From Candidatus Microgenomates bacterium (GTDB lineage: Bacteria; Patescibacteriota; Microgenomatia; Daviesbacterales; UBA10151), in NCBI GenBank assembly GCA_016182045.1, contig JACOYE010000002.1, positions 1-34,943 on the forward strand: a stretch of 34,943 bases of DNA, in the 5' to 3' direction. The translations under genes and the position numbers were made by a program. Shown piece by piece: positions 16,409 through 25,350 of this stretch. Numbering within the stretch: the first letter of the stretch is position 1; the number at the start of each line of letters is the position of its first letter. The notes beneath the pieces were generated by a model, which saw only the letters and a list, made by a program, of their open reading frames with translations, made no database searches and was not told where the DNA came from.

Positions 16409-17515
16409 ATGATTCCCATATCCAAACCTATTATTCCCAAAAATGCCAAAAAAAAGCTTCTGGAGTGTCTTAAATCAGGCTGGATTTCGGGAGCAGGACC
16501 GATAGTTGTCAGTTTTGAGCGGGAATTTGCCAGATTTGTGGGAACCAAATATGCGGTAAGTTGTACGTCAGGTACTACAGCTTTACATCTTGCTCTGGCA
16601 GCATTAGGAATAGGCCCTGGGGATGAGGTGATAGTACCTACCTTTACCATGATTTCCACTATTTTACCTGTGATTTATGTAGGAGCCACCCCTGTTTTGG
16701 TGGATTCAGAAGCAGATACAGGTAATATTGATGTTTCACTTATTGAATCTAAAATTACCAAGAAAACTAAAGCTGTCATGCCTGTGCATCTATACGGGCA
16801 TCCTGTGGACATGGAACCACTCTTAAAGCTGGTTGAAAAAAATAGACTAGCCATCATTGAAGATGCAGCTGAAGCTCATGGAGCACAATATCAACTAAAA
16901 AAAGTAGGCTCAATCGGTGATTTAGGCTGCTTCTCTTTTTATGCTAACAAAATTGTTACTAGCGGCGAAGGGGGCATGGTCACCACTAATGATAAGCGAT
17001 TAGCTGAAAAATTAAAAAGTCTTAGAAATTTGGCCCGCACACCAAAAAAGCATTTTTATCATCAGGAAGTGGGCTTTAACTACAGATTATCCAGCTTACA
17101 GGCAGCATTAGGCCTGGCCTCTTTGGAGGAAGTAACAACTATTCTGAAGCAGAAAAGGCATATTGCTTCTTTATATCGTAAACTGCTCTCCCTTCTTCCC
17201 CATGTTATTCTGCCTGTGGAAAAAAATTATGCCTCTTCAGTTTTTTGGCATTACGCAATTGTTATAAAAAAAACCTCACCGAAAAGCAGAAATCAGTTGG
17301 CAGAAATGTTGGCTAAAAAGGATGTTGAAACCAGAACATTTCATATTCCAATGCATATTCAGCCAGCTCTTGTCAATTTAGGTTTGTTTAAAGGTGAAAG
17401 ATATCCTAATGCAGAATTTTTATCTAAAAATGGCCTTCTGTTACCTTCAGGACCAAATATATCTGATAGGCAAATTGCCACAGTCTGCTCACTGATCCAA
17501 AAGTTTATGTCATGA
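16409..17515 (+). CDS. DegT/DnrJ/EryC1/StrS-family sugar aminotransferase
   Basis: CTSGTTALHLALAALGIGPGDEVIVPTFT, IEDAAEAHGAQY, GCFSFYANKIVTSGEGGMVTTND, NYRLSSLQAALGLASLE. Confidence 0.93.
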   Translation: MIPISKPIIPKNAKKKLLECLKSGWISGAGPIVVSFEREFARFVGTKYAVSCTSGTTALHLALAALGIGPGDEVIVPTFTMISTILPVIYVGATPVLVDSEADTGNIDVSLIESKITKKTKAVMPVHLYGHPVDMEPLLKLVEKNRLAIIEDAAEAHGAQYQLKKVGSIGDLGCFSFYANKIVTSGEGGMVTTNDKRLAEKLKSLRNLARTPKKHFYHQEVGFNYRLSSLQAALGLASLEEVTTILKQKRHIASLYRKLLSLLPHVILPVEKNYASSVFWHYAIVIKKTSPKSRNQLAEMLAKKDVETRTFHIPMHIQPALVNLGLFKGERYPNAEFLSKNGLLLPSGPNISDRQIATVCSLIQKFMS

Positions 17516-18750
17516 AGTCATCCCCATCAATATATATAATAGCCGGTAAAAATGTTTTGGCTGGACGAGGTGGGTATGCAGTTGTTGGGTATAATTGGGG
17601 TAAGTTATTATCCTCTTTAGGATACGAAGTTAAAATCTATTGCGTAGGAGCTAAAGATCAAATAACAAAGTCTCAGATTGGTGAGGTGCATATAGTAGGC
17701 TCAAAAATAGCAACTACCTTTTTAAAAGATGTTGAAATGGCAGGACTTTTATTTTTAGCTCCAAAAATAGCCTTGGCAATCTTACGTGATATTAAAGATC
17801 AAAAAATTGTTATTTTAGGCATGGGGCCATGGAGTTTAGCAGGAGCTTTACTAAAAATATACTCCACTGTCATTCCCGCGAAAGCGGGAATCCATAAAAT
17901 AATTCTTTTATCTGATTATTATACTTCTATAAAACATGAGTATTCTGGTATATTATCAGGGGTAAGAATTTCGGATCATGGCGTGTTAATAAAGCTTCAA
18001 ATTCAATTAATATACTACTTTATTTTTAAATTATACAGCTTACTAGAAAGGTTTCTTTTAAGGATAACTGATAAAATTATTACCCATTATTTATCAACTG
18101 AGAATATTTTAAAAGATGAATTTAAAATTAGCCCTAAAAAATTTATCCGTCTTCCCTACCACACCCACGTCATTGCGAGGTCGCCAAAGGCGACCGTGGC
18201 AATCTCTCTTAAACCCAAATTACCATTAATTCTGCTCATTTGCCGCCATGATGGCAGAAAAGGCATTAACTTTTTACTTCATGCTTTTCATATTTTAAAT
18301 AAAAGAGGAGTTAAATACTCAGCTCTAATCGCAGGAGCTGGTCCACTACTTAAGAAACATCAACAGTTGGCAAAAAAATTAGGGCTGGATAATGTAAAAA
18401 TACCAGGATTTATTGCAGATACCAGACCATTTTTAAAAAAAGCTGCTCTTTTTGTTTTCCCTTCTTTAGAGGAAGGCTCCTCTTCTTTAGCAATCTTAGA
18501 GGCTATGCAACAGGGCATGTCCATTGTTTCCACCAATGTGGATGGAATACCAGAAGATCTGATCCATAATAAATCTGCCATATTGGTTCCCCCAAAAGAT
18601 CCGGAAGCTTTGGCAGATGGGATGGAAAAACTATTGAGCGATCCTAAACTTGCTAAAAAATTAGGCAGACAGGCGAAAATTAGATATTATCAGAAATATA
18701 ATCTTTTAAAAGTTAAAAGAGAGGTGAGGAATTTTTTAAATGGACTTTAG
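17512..18750 (+). CDS. Family 4 glycosyltransferase carrying two in-frame dispersed-repeat insertions
   Basis: GRGGYAVVGYNWGKLLSSLGYEV, LLICRHDGRKGINFLLHAF, VFPSLEEGSSSLAILEAMQQGMSIVSTNVDGIPEDLIH; inserts TVIPAKAGIH and HVIARSPKATVAIS. Confidence 0.88.
   Translation: MKSSPSIYIIAGKNVLAGRGGYAVVGYNWGKLLSSLGYEVKIYCVGAKDQITKSQIGEVHIVGSKIATTFLKDVEMAGLLFLAPKIALAILRDIKDQKIVILGMGPWSLAGALLKIYSTVIPAKAGIHKIILLSDYYTSIKHEYSGILSGVRISDHGVLIKLQIQLIYYFIFKLYSLLERFLLRITDKIITHYLSTENILKDEFKISPKKFIRLPYHTHVIARSPKATVAISLKPKLPLILLICRHDGRKGINFLLHAFHILNKRGVKYSALIAGAGPLLKKHQQLAKKLGLDNVKIPGFIADTRPFLKKAALFVFPSLEEGSSSLAILEAMQQGMSIVSTNVDGIPEDLIHNKSAILVPPKDPEALADGMEKLLSDPKLAKKLGRQAKIRYYQKYNLLKVKREVRNFLNGL
17872..17891 (+). 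repeat. Dispersed palindromic repeat, in-frame copy (VIPAKAGI type)
   Basis: ATTCCCGC-GAAA-GCGGGAAT perfect hairpin encoding VIPAKAGI. Confidence 0.9.
18172..18203 (+). repeat. Dispersed palindromic repeat, in-frame copy (VIAR...VAIS type)
   Basis: ATTGC-GA-GGTCGCC-AAA-GGCGACC-GTG-GCAAT nested hairpin. Confidence 0.9.
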
Positions 18751-19657
18751 ACAATCCGAACCTTTTGCTAAATATTTAGAATCGTCAGGCTGGAAAACAA
18801 CCAGATTATCTGATGGAACCTATGTTTACATCTTTAATTTTCCAATCTTAGGTGCCTTTTTAAGAATCCCCCGCCCCAAACTACCCCTACATTTTTCAGA
18901 GATAGACCAATTAGCCAAGAAATATCATGCATGTGCTATAAAAATTGAGCCTGATGCAGAAAGTTCTGATAATATTTTAAAAGAACATTTTCTGCAAAAC
19001 GGCTACAGATTTGACAGTTGGTCTATAGAGCCAACTAACACTCTAGTTGTAGATTTGAAACTTTCTGAGGGTAGACTTTTAAAAGATTTAAAACCTAAAT
19101 GGAGACAATATGTTAAATTTGCTAAGAAACATAAGATTATAATTCAAAAGTCAGAGGATATTAGCTCTTTTGTCAATGTTTGGCAGAAAAATGCCAAAAG
19201 AAAAGGCTTTTTGGTAGAGTCAGTTGATCAGATCAAAGCTTTTTATTCTTCGCTGAAAAAAAAGGATGGCGTAAAACTCTATAATGCCGTTTATGACAAT
19301 CAAACAGTAGCCTCTGCTTTTTTAATATTTTGGGGACAAACTTGTTATCTTTGGCATCTTGGATATGATGGCCAATATCCCAACCTCAGACCACTTTATC
19401 TTCTAGTATGGGAGTCTATTATTTTTGCCAAAAAGAAAGACTACAAGTATTTTGATTTTGAAGGGATAGAGGATAAACGTTTCCCATATTCTAAAAAGAC
19501 TCAACCTTCCTTTTTTAAGAAAGGATTTGGGGGAAAGGAAAAAATTTATCCAGGCTCCTATATTTACTTTTTGAATCCAATTGCAGCCTTAGCTTATAAA
19601 ATCATTAGTTTGATCAATCCCGGCCTTTTTAGGATCTTTGTTAAGTCAAGACCTTAA
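18740..19657 (+). CDS. FemAB/BioF2-like aminoacyl/acyl transferase (GNAT fold)
   Basis: LKPKWRQYVKFAKKHKI...VWQKNAKRKGF...VASAFLIFWGQTCYLWHLGYDG...YKYFDFEGIEDKRFPYSKKTQPSFFKKGFGGKEKIYPGSYIYFLNP. Confidence 0.8.
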   Translation: MDFRQSEPFAKYLESSGWKTTRLSDGTYVYIFNFPILGAFLRIPRPKLPLHFSEIDQLAKKYHACAIKIEPDAESSDNILKEHFLQNGYRFDSWSIEPTNTLVVDLKLSEGRLLKDLKPKWRQYVKFAKKHKIIIQKSEDISSFVNVWQKNAKRKGFLVESVDQIKAFYSSLKKKDGVKLYNAVYDNQTVASAFLIFWGQTCYLWHLGYDGQYPNLRPLYLLVWESIIFAKKKDYKYFDFEGIEDKRFPYSKKTQPSFFKKGFGGKEKIYPGSYIYFLNPIAALAYKIISLINPGLFRIFVKSRP

Positions 19658-20755
19658 ATCTGAAACATTATCTATCCATTTATTAATGAGAAAAGAAATC
19701 TCTTTGGATTTTTTAGCGCTTATATTAATATGGGTAGGTAGAGTTAAAGCAGTCCCCTTAAACCAAGTATCATCTAAAAAAATTCCATAAAGGGCGAGAT
19801 AACTAATTAGCTCTTCTTTTTTTGGCACAAATACAGGGAATCTAAAGTTAGCAGACAGACTAATCTGACTAACCAATTTAGCTGATAGAATATCCTTATC
19901 AATTAACTTTGCATAAATTCCGGCAATTTCCCTCCGATGTGAGAGTTCGTAATCTAAATTATTCAACTTATATAAGACAAGTGAGCAATACCAACCTGGT
20001 AACTGATGTATTCCATCTCCAATTTTAGTAAAAGGCTTTGAAAAAAATACTAATTTTTGGAAAAGTAAATACAACGGGTAAAAACTCTTACTTAAGTACA
20101 TGCAGACAGGATTTATTCTATCAACCAGCTGCCTTTTCAAATCAGGTTCTTTTTTGGGTAAAATAACTCTAAAGGGTTTTTTAAAAATTAATGCTCCACC
20201 AGCAGTTACATCCAAAATCTTATTTTGGCTAAACGATAGTACTACCATATCCCCCATACTTCCAGCCTCTATCCCATTTTCATACTTACAACCTACACAG
20301 TGAGCCAGATCCTCAATTAAAACCAGGCTGTTTTTACGGCATATCTTAGCGATATTTTCTATTTCACAAGGATAACCCAGTGTATTTTGTATCAATACTG
20401 CCTTAATTTTAAGATTTTTAGCCAAAGCTCTCTTTAATACAGAAGCAGAAAAATTTAATCCCTCTTTCCCAATATCCAAATATTCAATATTTAAGCCTGC
20501 TTGTTTTATTGCACCAATCACCTCTTGGCAACTAATGCTGCAGATTGCAACAAAACTCTCCTTTGGTAAAGCTAAAGATAAAAGACCGAGCTCAATTGCT
20601 TCTCTACATTTATAAGTTAATATAACTTTCCCCTGGTATTTTTTCTTTAGAAAATTGACCAGTTTCTTTTGAAAAAAATATCCATTTCTGGCAAAAATGA
20701 CCCTAAGTACAAATTTAAACGAATAATTAGCACCAAATGAGCTGAATACGTTCAT
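19646..20755 (-). CDS. Divergent DegT/DnrJ-type PLP aminotransferase
   Basis: LTYKCREAIELGLLSLALP, LIEDLAHCVGCKYENGIEAGSMGDMVVLSFSQNKILDVTAGGALIFKK. Confidence 0.78.
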   Translation of the reverse strand: MNVFSSFGANYSFKFVLRVIFARNGYFFQKKLVNFLKKKYQGKVILTYKCREAIELGLLSLALPKESFVAICSISCQEVIGAIKQAGLNIEYLDIGKEGLNFSASVLKRALAKNLKIKAVLIQNTLGYPCEIENIAKICRKNSLVLIEDLAHCVGCKYENGIEAGSMGDMVVLSFSQNKILDVTAGGALIFKKPFRVILPKKEPDLKRQLVDRINPVCMYLSKSFYPLYLLFQKLVFFSKPFTKIGDGIHQLPGWYCSLVLYKLNNLDYELSHRREIAGIYAKLIDKDILSAKLVSQISLSANFRFPVFVPKKEELISYLALYGIFLDDTWFKGTALTLPTHINISAKKSKEISFLINKWIDNVSDLRS

Positions 20756-20791
20756 AAAGATAAATAGCTATGGTAGACTATATCAGAAAAT

Positions 20792-21535
20792 ATGGCAATT
20801 TTTAATAATTACCTATCTACCACCATACCCCTTGCCCTTAAAACTACGGATAGAAAAAGGGTGGCTCAACAAATATTAACAATTCTTAAACAAACTACCC
20901 CTGTAGTTAAACTGGAAAAAGCAAATTGCCTGGACCTAGGATCATCAAGCGGAGAAGTAAGCAGCTATTTATCTGAAAATATTGGGAAAATTGTTTGTAT
21001 TGATATCGACAAAAATGCTATTCAGATTGGGAAAGAAAAATTTACTAATATAAAAAATCTATCATTTACTTATTTTAACGGCATAGATATCCCCTATCCG
21101 GATCACAGTTTTGATCTAGTTATATTAAGAAGAGTTATCGAATGTGCTGAGAAACCCCAAGAATTAATGGAAGAAATTTTTAGAGTGTTAAAGCGTAGTG
21201 GTCTGGTTTATTTTGAAAGCCAAAATATAATATGGCCTGATCCTAATTGGGATTATTTCGCTTTTGTTCCAGCCCAAATTAAAAAAATTTTCGCAAAGCT
21301 TACCAGGAAAAAAGCATATTATTTCGCAACTTATAGAAATTATTGGCAACTTAAAAAATTATTCTTTCAGTTTAGAATTGACATCATTACTCCTAAAATT
21401 TTAAAGAACCCCAAAAAATACAACTTTACTAAGCTAAGCTTTATACAACCATTAACTCAGCTTCTTCCTGATTCTTTTTTTAATCTCCTCGAACCCTTAA
21501 ACAGACATTTTATCTGGATCCTGAAAAAACCATAA
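20792..21535 (+). CDS. SAM-dependent methyltransferase (class I)
   Basis: CLDLGSSSGEVSSYLSENIGKIVCIDIDKNAI, PDHSFDLVILRRVIECAEKPQELMEEIFRVLKRSGLVYFE. Confidence 0.88.
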   Translation: MAIFNNYLSTTIPLALKTTDRKRVAQQILTILKQTTPVVKLEKANCLDLGSSSGEVSSYLSENIGKIVCIDIDKNAIQIGKEKFTNIKNLSFTYFNGIDIPYPDHSFDLVILRRVIECAEKPQELMEEIFRVLKRSGLVYFESQNIIWPDPNWDYFAFVPAQIKKIFAKLTRKKAYYFATYRNYWQLKKLFFQFRIDIITPKILKNPKKYNFTKLSFIQPLTQLLPDSFFNLLEPLNRHFIWILKKP

Positions 21536-21536
21536 A

Positions 21537-23627
21537 CTATTCTATACCATATACTTTAATAATCTTCCCCTGACCAAAACAGGATTGATTATTTAATGGA
21601 TAGATTCTGATAACACTTGCGCTCTCTGCCGGAAAATCATATTCAACGGTACCTTTTCCCAAATCCTTTTTTTCATTTAAAATAAATGCTCTTGCGGGAT
21701 CTAAATCATTATCTACTTGATCTGAGGGGATGAAAAAGATTAACTCATTTGAATAAATCATTGTTTTATCACAAGCCGATAAATTTTCAACAAGAACTCT
21801 GGTAATTCGATAGTCCTTGTCTAGTCTGATTTCCCAAAAGTCTCCTCTTTCTTCACTTTTAGGTTGAACTATTATATTACTCAAAACTTTCTCTTTAGAT
21901 ATATCTAATTTATTAAACTTCTGTTCATTTTTATAGATACTAAGTAGTGATATCCCCTCTGCTTTTATTTCATGAACTGGATTTAGAAACTTTTCCGGAT
22001 ATCTTTTGGCAAAGGTGGGAGTATTTAAAGGATTATATAACACTAAAATATATTCTCCTTTTTGATCAAAGCCAGAAAAATGATACGGAGAGATAGAAAT
22101 GTCCTCTCTTAACCATAAAGGAGATATGGCATAATCAGAGCCCTGAAGATGGGCAATATTGGCATTTTCGTCTGCATTTTGATTCAGCCATAAAACAGCT
22201 TGCTTGTAGCTATTACCATAAGTTAATCCCCAATCATTAAATTTAATTTGTAGATCTTGGGGAAGTGTTTTCAATAAAACATTAAAATAAGCATTCTGGT
22301 TGGGATGAAGCTTAATGGTGGGGAAAAGCAATATAACCGTTATAATAGTTATAATCATTATAATCGTTATATTATTCTGAACCTTTTTTGCCAGGTAAGA
22401 TCCTCCCAACCCAGCCAGAATTGCCATAACAGGTAAAATCTCCATAATCTGTCTTACTCCTGTATAAGAATTCATACCTGGTAAGCTAACCCTTAGCGCT
22501 GGCATAATTAACCATACTAACAATAAATATCCTATCTTTAAGTTTCCTCCTCTTTCCTTAATTACCCAAATTACCCCTAACATTCCCAACAAAAGGATTA
22601 TCTCTGGTGTCTGTAGTAAAGTAGCAATTACAGGATAAAAATTAAATCCAAAAAAAGTAAAACCTTCAGGTTGCAGCTTATTTATACCTGTGCCAATAGT
22701 AAAATAGTATTTAAAAGGCTCAAGCAGTTTTCCAAGATTAAACCAAGCAGCAGGCCAAGTAGCTATTAAAAATATAATTACCCCTACTCCCCCTAATATC
22801 CCTAATTTCCCTAATTTCCCCCAATCTTTAAACTTAATTAATATTAGCCAGGGAATTAATATCAATGGCAGAAAAACTATGTTCCACTTAGTAGCTAAAG
22901 CTAAGGCTACAAACAAACAAAATAACCCCCACCACCTTAAATGGCGAGAGCGAACCCAATGCCAAAATGCCCAGATACTACCCAGAAAGAATACTGCTTG
23001 AGCTGGATCCTTCATATTAATATGTGATTCTGCAAAAAAGATGGGAAATAACCCTAAAGAGAGTCCTGCTACAGCTGAAGCAAGAAAAGAATGGGTTATC
23101 TCGTAAGTAAACAAACTCACTATAAATATGCCTAAAGATGAAATTAGAATATATACTAGTTGATAACTCTCAATATCCCCAAACCAACCCAATTTTCCCC
23201 AGAATAACCTATTTGAAATAGCTGAGAGTGTATCTACAAGTGGCAAATGCGGAGTATCATACCTTAACCATAATTCCCCATTCCAAATCTCAGATTGATA
23301 GTAACTTAATTTTCCATCCCTTTGTTTTTGAACATTATCAAATTCTTTTTTAAGCAACAATCTTTGTGGCAAAGGGCCAATGGGTTTTGTATCTTCTACA
23401 GGTATATAATAATATCTGCTGGCTATTTCACCTGGCTTAATAATATTTGGTGAATAATTGGTAGGTAAATTATATGTTTTCTGACCAGTTAAATAAAAAT
23501 TGGCAAAAGCCTGACCACGCATCATATGAATGGGTGCATCCCAATTTATCCCATAATCAGAGATGGTAAATATCCCTACTATTAAAAATACTAGAGATAA
23601 AGAAATTGGTAAAAAATATTTATTCAT
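21537..23627 (-). CDS. GT-C/PMT-like membrane glycosyltransferase, paralog of 25347..27521
   Basis: DYGINWDAPIHMMRGQAFANFYLTGQKTY; AESHINMKDPAQAVFFLGSIWAFWHWV; many TM helices. Internal Met (MNKYFLPISL) preferred as start. Confidence 0.75.
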   Translation of the reverse strand: MNKYFLPISLSLVFLIVGIFTISDYGINWDAPIHMMRGQAFANFYLTGQKTYNLPTNYSPNIIKPGEIASRYYYIPVEDTKPIGPLPQRLLLKKEFDNVQKQRDGKLSYYQSEIWNGELWLRYDTPHLPLVDTLSAISNRLFWGKLGWFGDIESYQLVYILISSLGIFIVSLFTYEITHSFLASAVAGLSLGLFPIFFAESHINMKDPAQAVFFLGSIWAFWHWVRSRHLRWWGLFCLFVALALATKWNIVFLPLILIPWLILIKFKDWGKLGKLGILGGVGVIIFLIATWPAAWFNLGKLLEPFKYYFTIGTGINKLQPEGFTFFGFNFYPVIATLLQTPEIILLLGMLGVIWVIKERGGNLKIGYLLLVWLIMPALRVSLPGMNSYTGVRQIMEILPVMAILAGLGGSYLAKKVQNNITIIMIITIITVILLFPTIKLHPNQNAYFNVLLKTLPQDLQIKFNDWGLTYGNSYKQAVLWLNQNADENANIAHLQGSDYAISPLWLREDISISPYHFSGFDQKGEYILVLYNPLNTPTFAKRYPEKFLNPVHEIKAEGISLLSIYKNEQKFNKLDISKEKVLSNIIVQPKSEERGDFWEIRLDKDYRITRVLVENLSACDKTMIYSNELIFFIPSDQVDNDLDPARAFILNEKKDLGKGTVEYDFPAESASVIRIYPLNNQSCFGQGKIIKVYGIE

Positions 23628-23628
23628 A

Positions 23629-25350
23629 CTAAATTTTAAATGCACTAACCAACTCACCTGTATAAATTTCTTTAAGATTAGATTCCTTAAGCTTCCTTAT
23701 TAATTCTTCTCCTGTTTGTGAATTAATATACTCATCTTTGTGAACTATGATTGCATCAACTTTCATGCTTTTAAGCTGGTTTATCTTATCTTTTGTGGGG
23801 AAATTGATGGTTAAAGATTGTCCTAATAAAGTTCTTTGAGGAGGATTATATGCGGCATTTCCATTAATTAGCTTTTTTTTATGACCCAGGGCATATAATA
23901 AATACTTAGAATCATCAAAATAAGATCTGTTAATAGAGGGGTAATTACTTAACTCATTAGCAATTGGCAGCTCTAATATCACATTAATCTGAGGCTGTTT
24001 ATCCAACCATTGATAAAAACTTTTCACTTCAGGATTTACTTTAAAAACAGGGAGCAAACTGTGCTGATACTCAAGGCTAATTAAAAACACCAGTCCTAAG
24101 ATTACCCCTAATCTCCCCTTGTCCGCCGAAGCCTTGTCGCCGACGCTCCATAGCTTTGGCGACGGAGCGGCGAAGACGGACCATCTCTCTAGCAGCCATT
24201 TTACCGCAAAACCAGCTAAAATAGCATACGAGAAAAAACCCATTACCATAAATCTTGATGGAGCACGTAACGAATCAAAAAAAGGTACGAATTTGTAAAA
24301 TAATAAATATATATTGGGGATTAATGTTTCTCCAATTATAAAATAAGGACCAAATGAGAAGATAAAGGCAATTATCCATACAGCTATTAGTGCAATAAAA
24401 ACTTTTCTTAAAGCTGGCTCATACTTTCTTTTGAAAAACAGAAATAAACTAACAATAACCAAACCATAAACCACAAAACCTGCAAAAAGACTGTGCTCGG
24501 AATAATCACTATATTTTGTTCCTAATATTTGACCATATAACTTATTATCTTTGATGGTTGAGAAAAAATCCTTAAAAGTTGCTGAATGGGATACGATATT
24601 AGCAAATCCGGGACTGACACCAAACTCTTTTTTTACTCCCAAATAGGGCTGTAGATACAAAAACCCTATCACCACAGCCACAATTAATCCTACCAAACCC
24701 CATTTCATTCCCATAATCCTCCTAATCTCTCTTCCCCCCCTGATCACCCAATATACAGGCCAGGTTAAAGCCAAGAGAGTAGAGTAATAAAAAGAGGAAA
24801 TTAGCTGACCCAAAAATAGAAAAGGTAAAATAGCAACCCACTTTTTTCTCTTTTCCAGTATCTTCTCAGTTACTAGAAATATCAGAGGCATCCAAAAAAG
24901 AACTATTTGAGCAAAATAAAACTGAGCCATTGCGTATGGATTATAAGTAAAAATTAACCCACCCACTATCGATGAGGAGACTGATTTTGTTAGCTGAAAT
25001 ATTAACAGATACATCAGCAGAAAGGCCAGAAAGAAATTGATTAATACCATGGAATGAGCAGATACAATCACATTTTTGGTCAAAATATAAACTGGCAAAG
25101 CCATGGCACTTTGAATAAACTGGCTGTTTCCTAAACTTAAAGTTTTACTCATGGGATAAAACATTCTCAGATCATAAAGGTGTTGAAAATCTAATGAGAC
25201 AAATTTCGATAAATTATTATCCAGCAGGAAATATTCATAAAAAAGATCTGTATCAGATAATGGTTTATCTATGTTCAATATCAGTTGATTTAGAAAAACC
25301 ACCACAAACAGTATTGAACTTATTGCCCCAATTAAAAATATTTTTCTCAT
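23629..25350 (-). CDS. Polytopic membrane protein, probable GT-C-type glycosyltransferase
   Basis: Multiple TM segments and C-terminal soluble domain; same strand as and tightly spaced with flanking GT-C genes. Confidence 0.6.
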   Translation of the reverse strand: MRKIFLIGAISSILFVVVFLNQLILNIDKPLSDTDLFYEYFLLDNNLSKFVSLDFQHLYDLRMFYPMSKTLSLGNSQFIQSAMALPVYILTKNVIVSAHSMVLINFFLAFLLMYLLIFQLTKSVSSSIVGGLIFTYNPYAMAQFYFAQIVLFWMPLIFLVTEKILEKRKKWVAILPFLFLGQLISSFYYSTLLALTWPVYWVIRGGREIRRIMGMKWGLVGLIVAVVIGFLYLQPYLGVKKEFGVSPGFANIVSHSATFKDFFSTIKDNKLYGQILGTKYSDYSEHSLFAGFVVYGLVIVSLFLFFKRKYEPALRKVFIALIAVWIIAFIFSFGPYFIIGETLIPNIYLLFYKFVPFFDSLRAPSRFMVMGFFSYAILAGFAVKWLLERWSVFAAPSPKLWSVGDKASADKGRLGVILGLVFLISLEYQHSLLPVFKVNPEVKSFYQWLDKQPQINVILELPIANELSNYPSINRSYFDDSKYLLYALGHKKKLINGNAAYNPPQRTLLGQSLTINFPTKDKINQLKSMKVDAIIVHKDEYINSQTGEELIRKLKESNLKEIYTGELVSAFKI

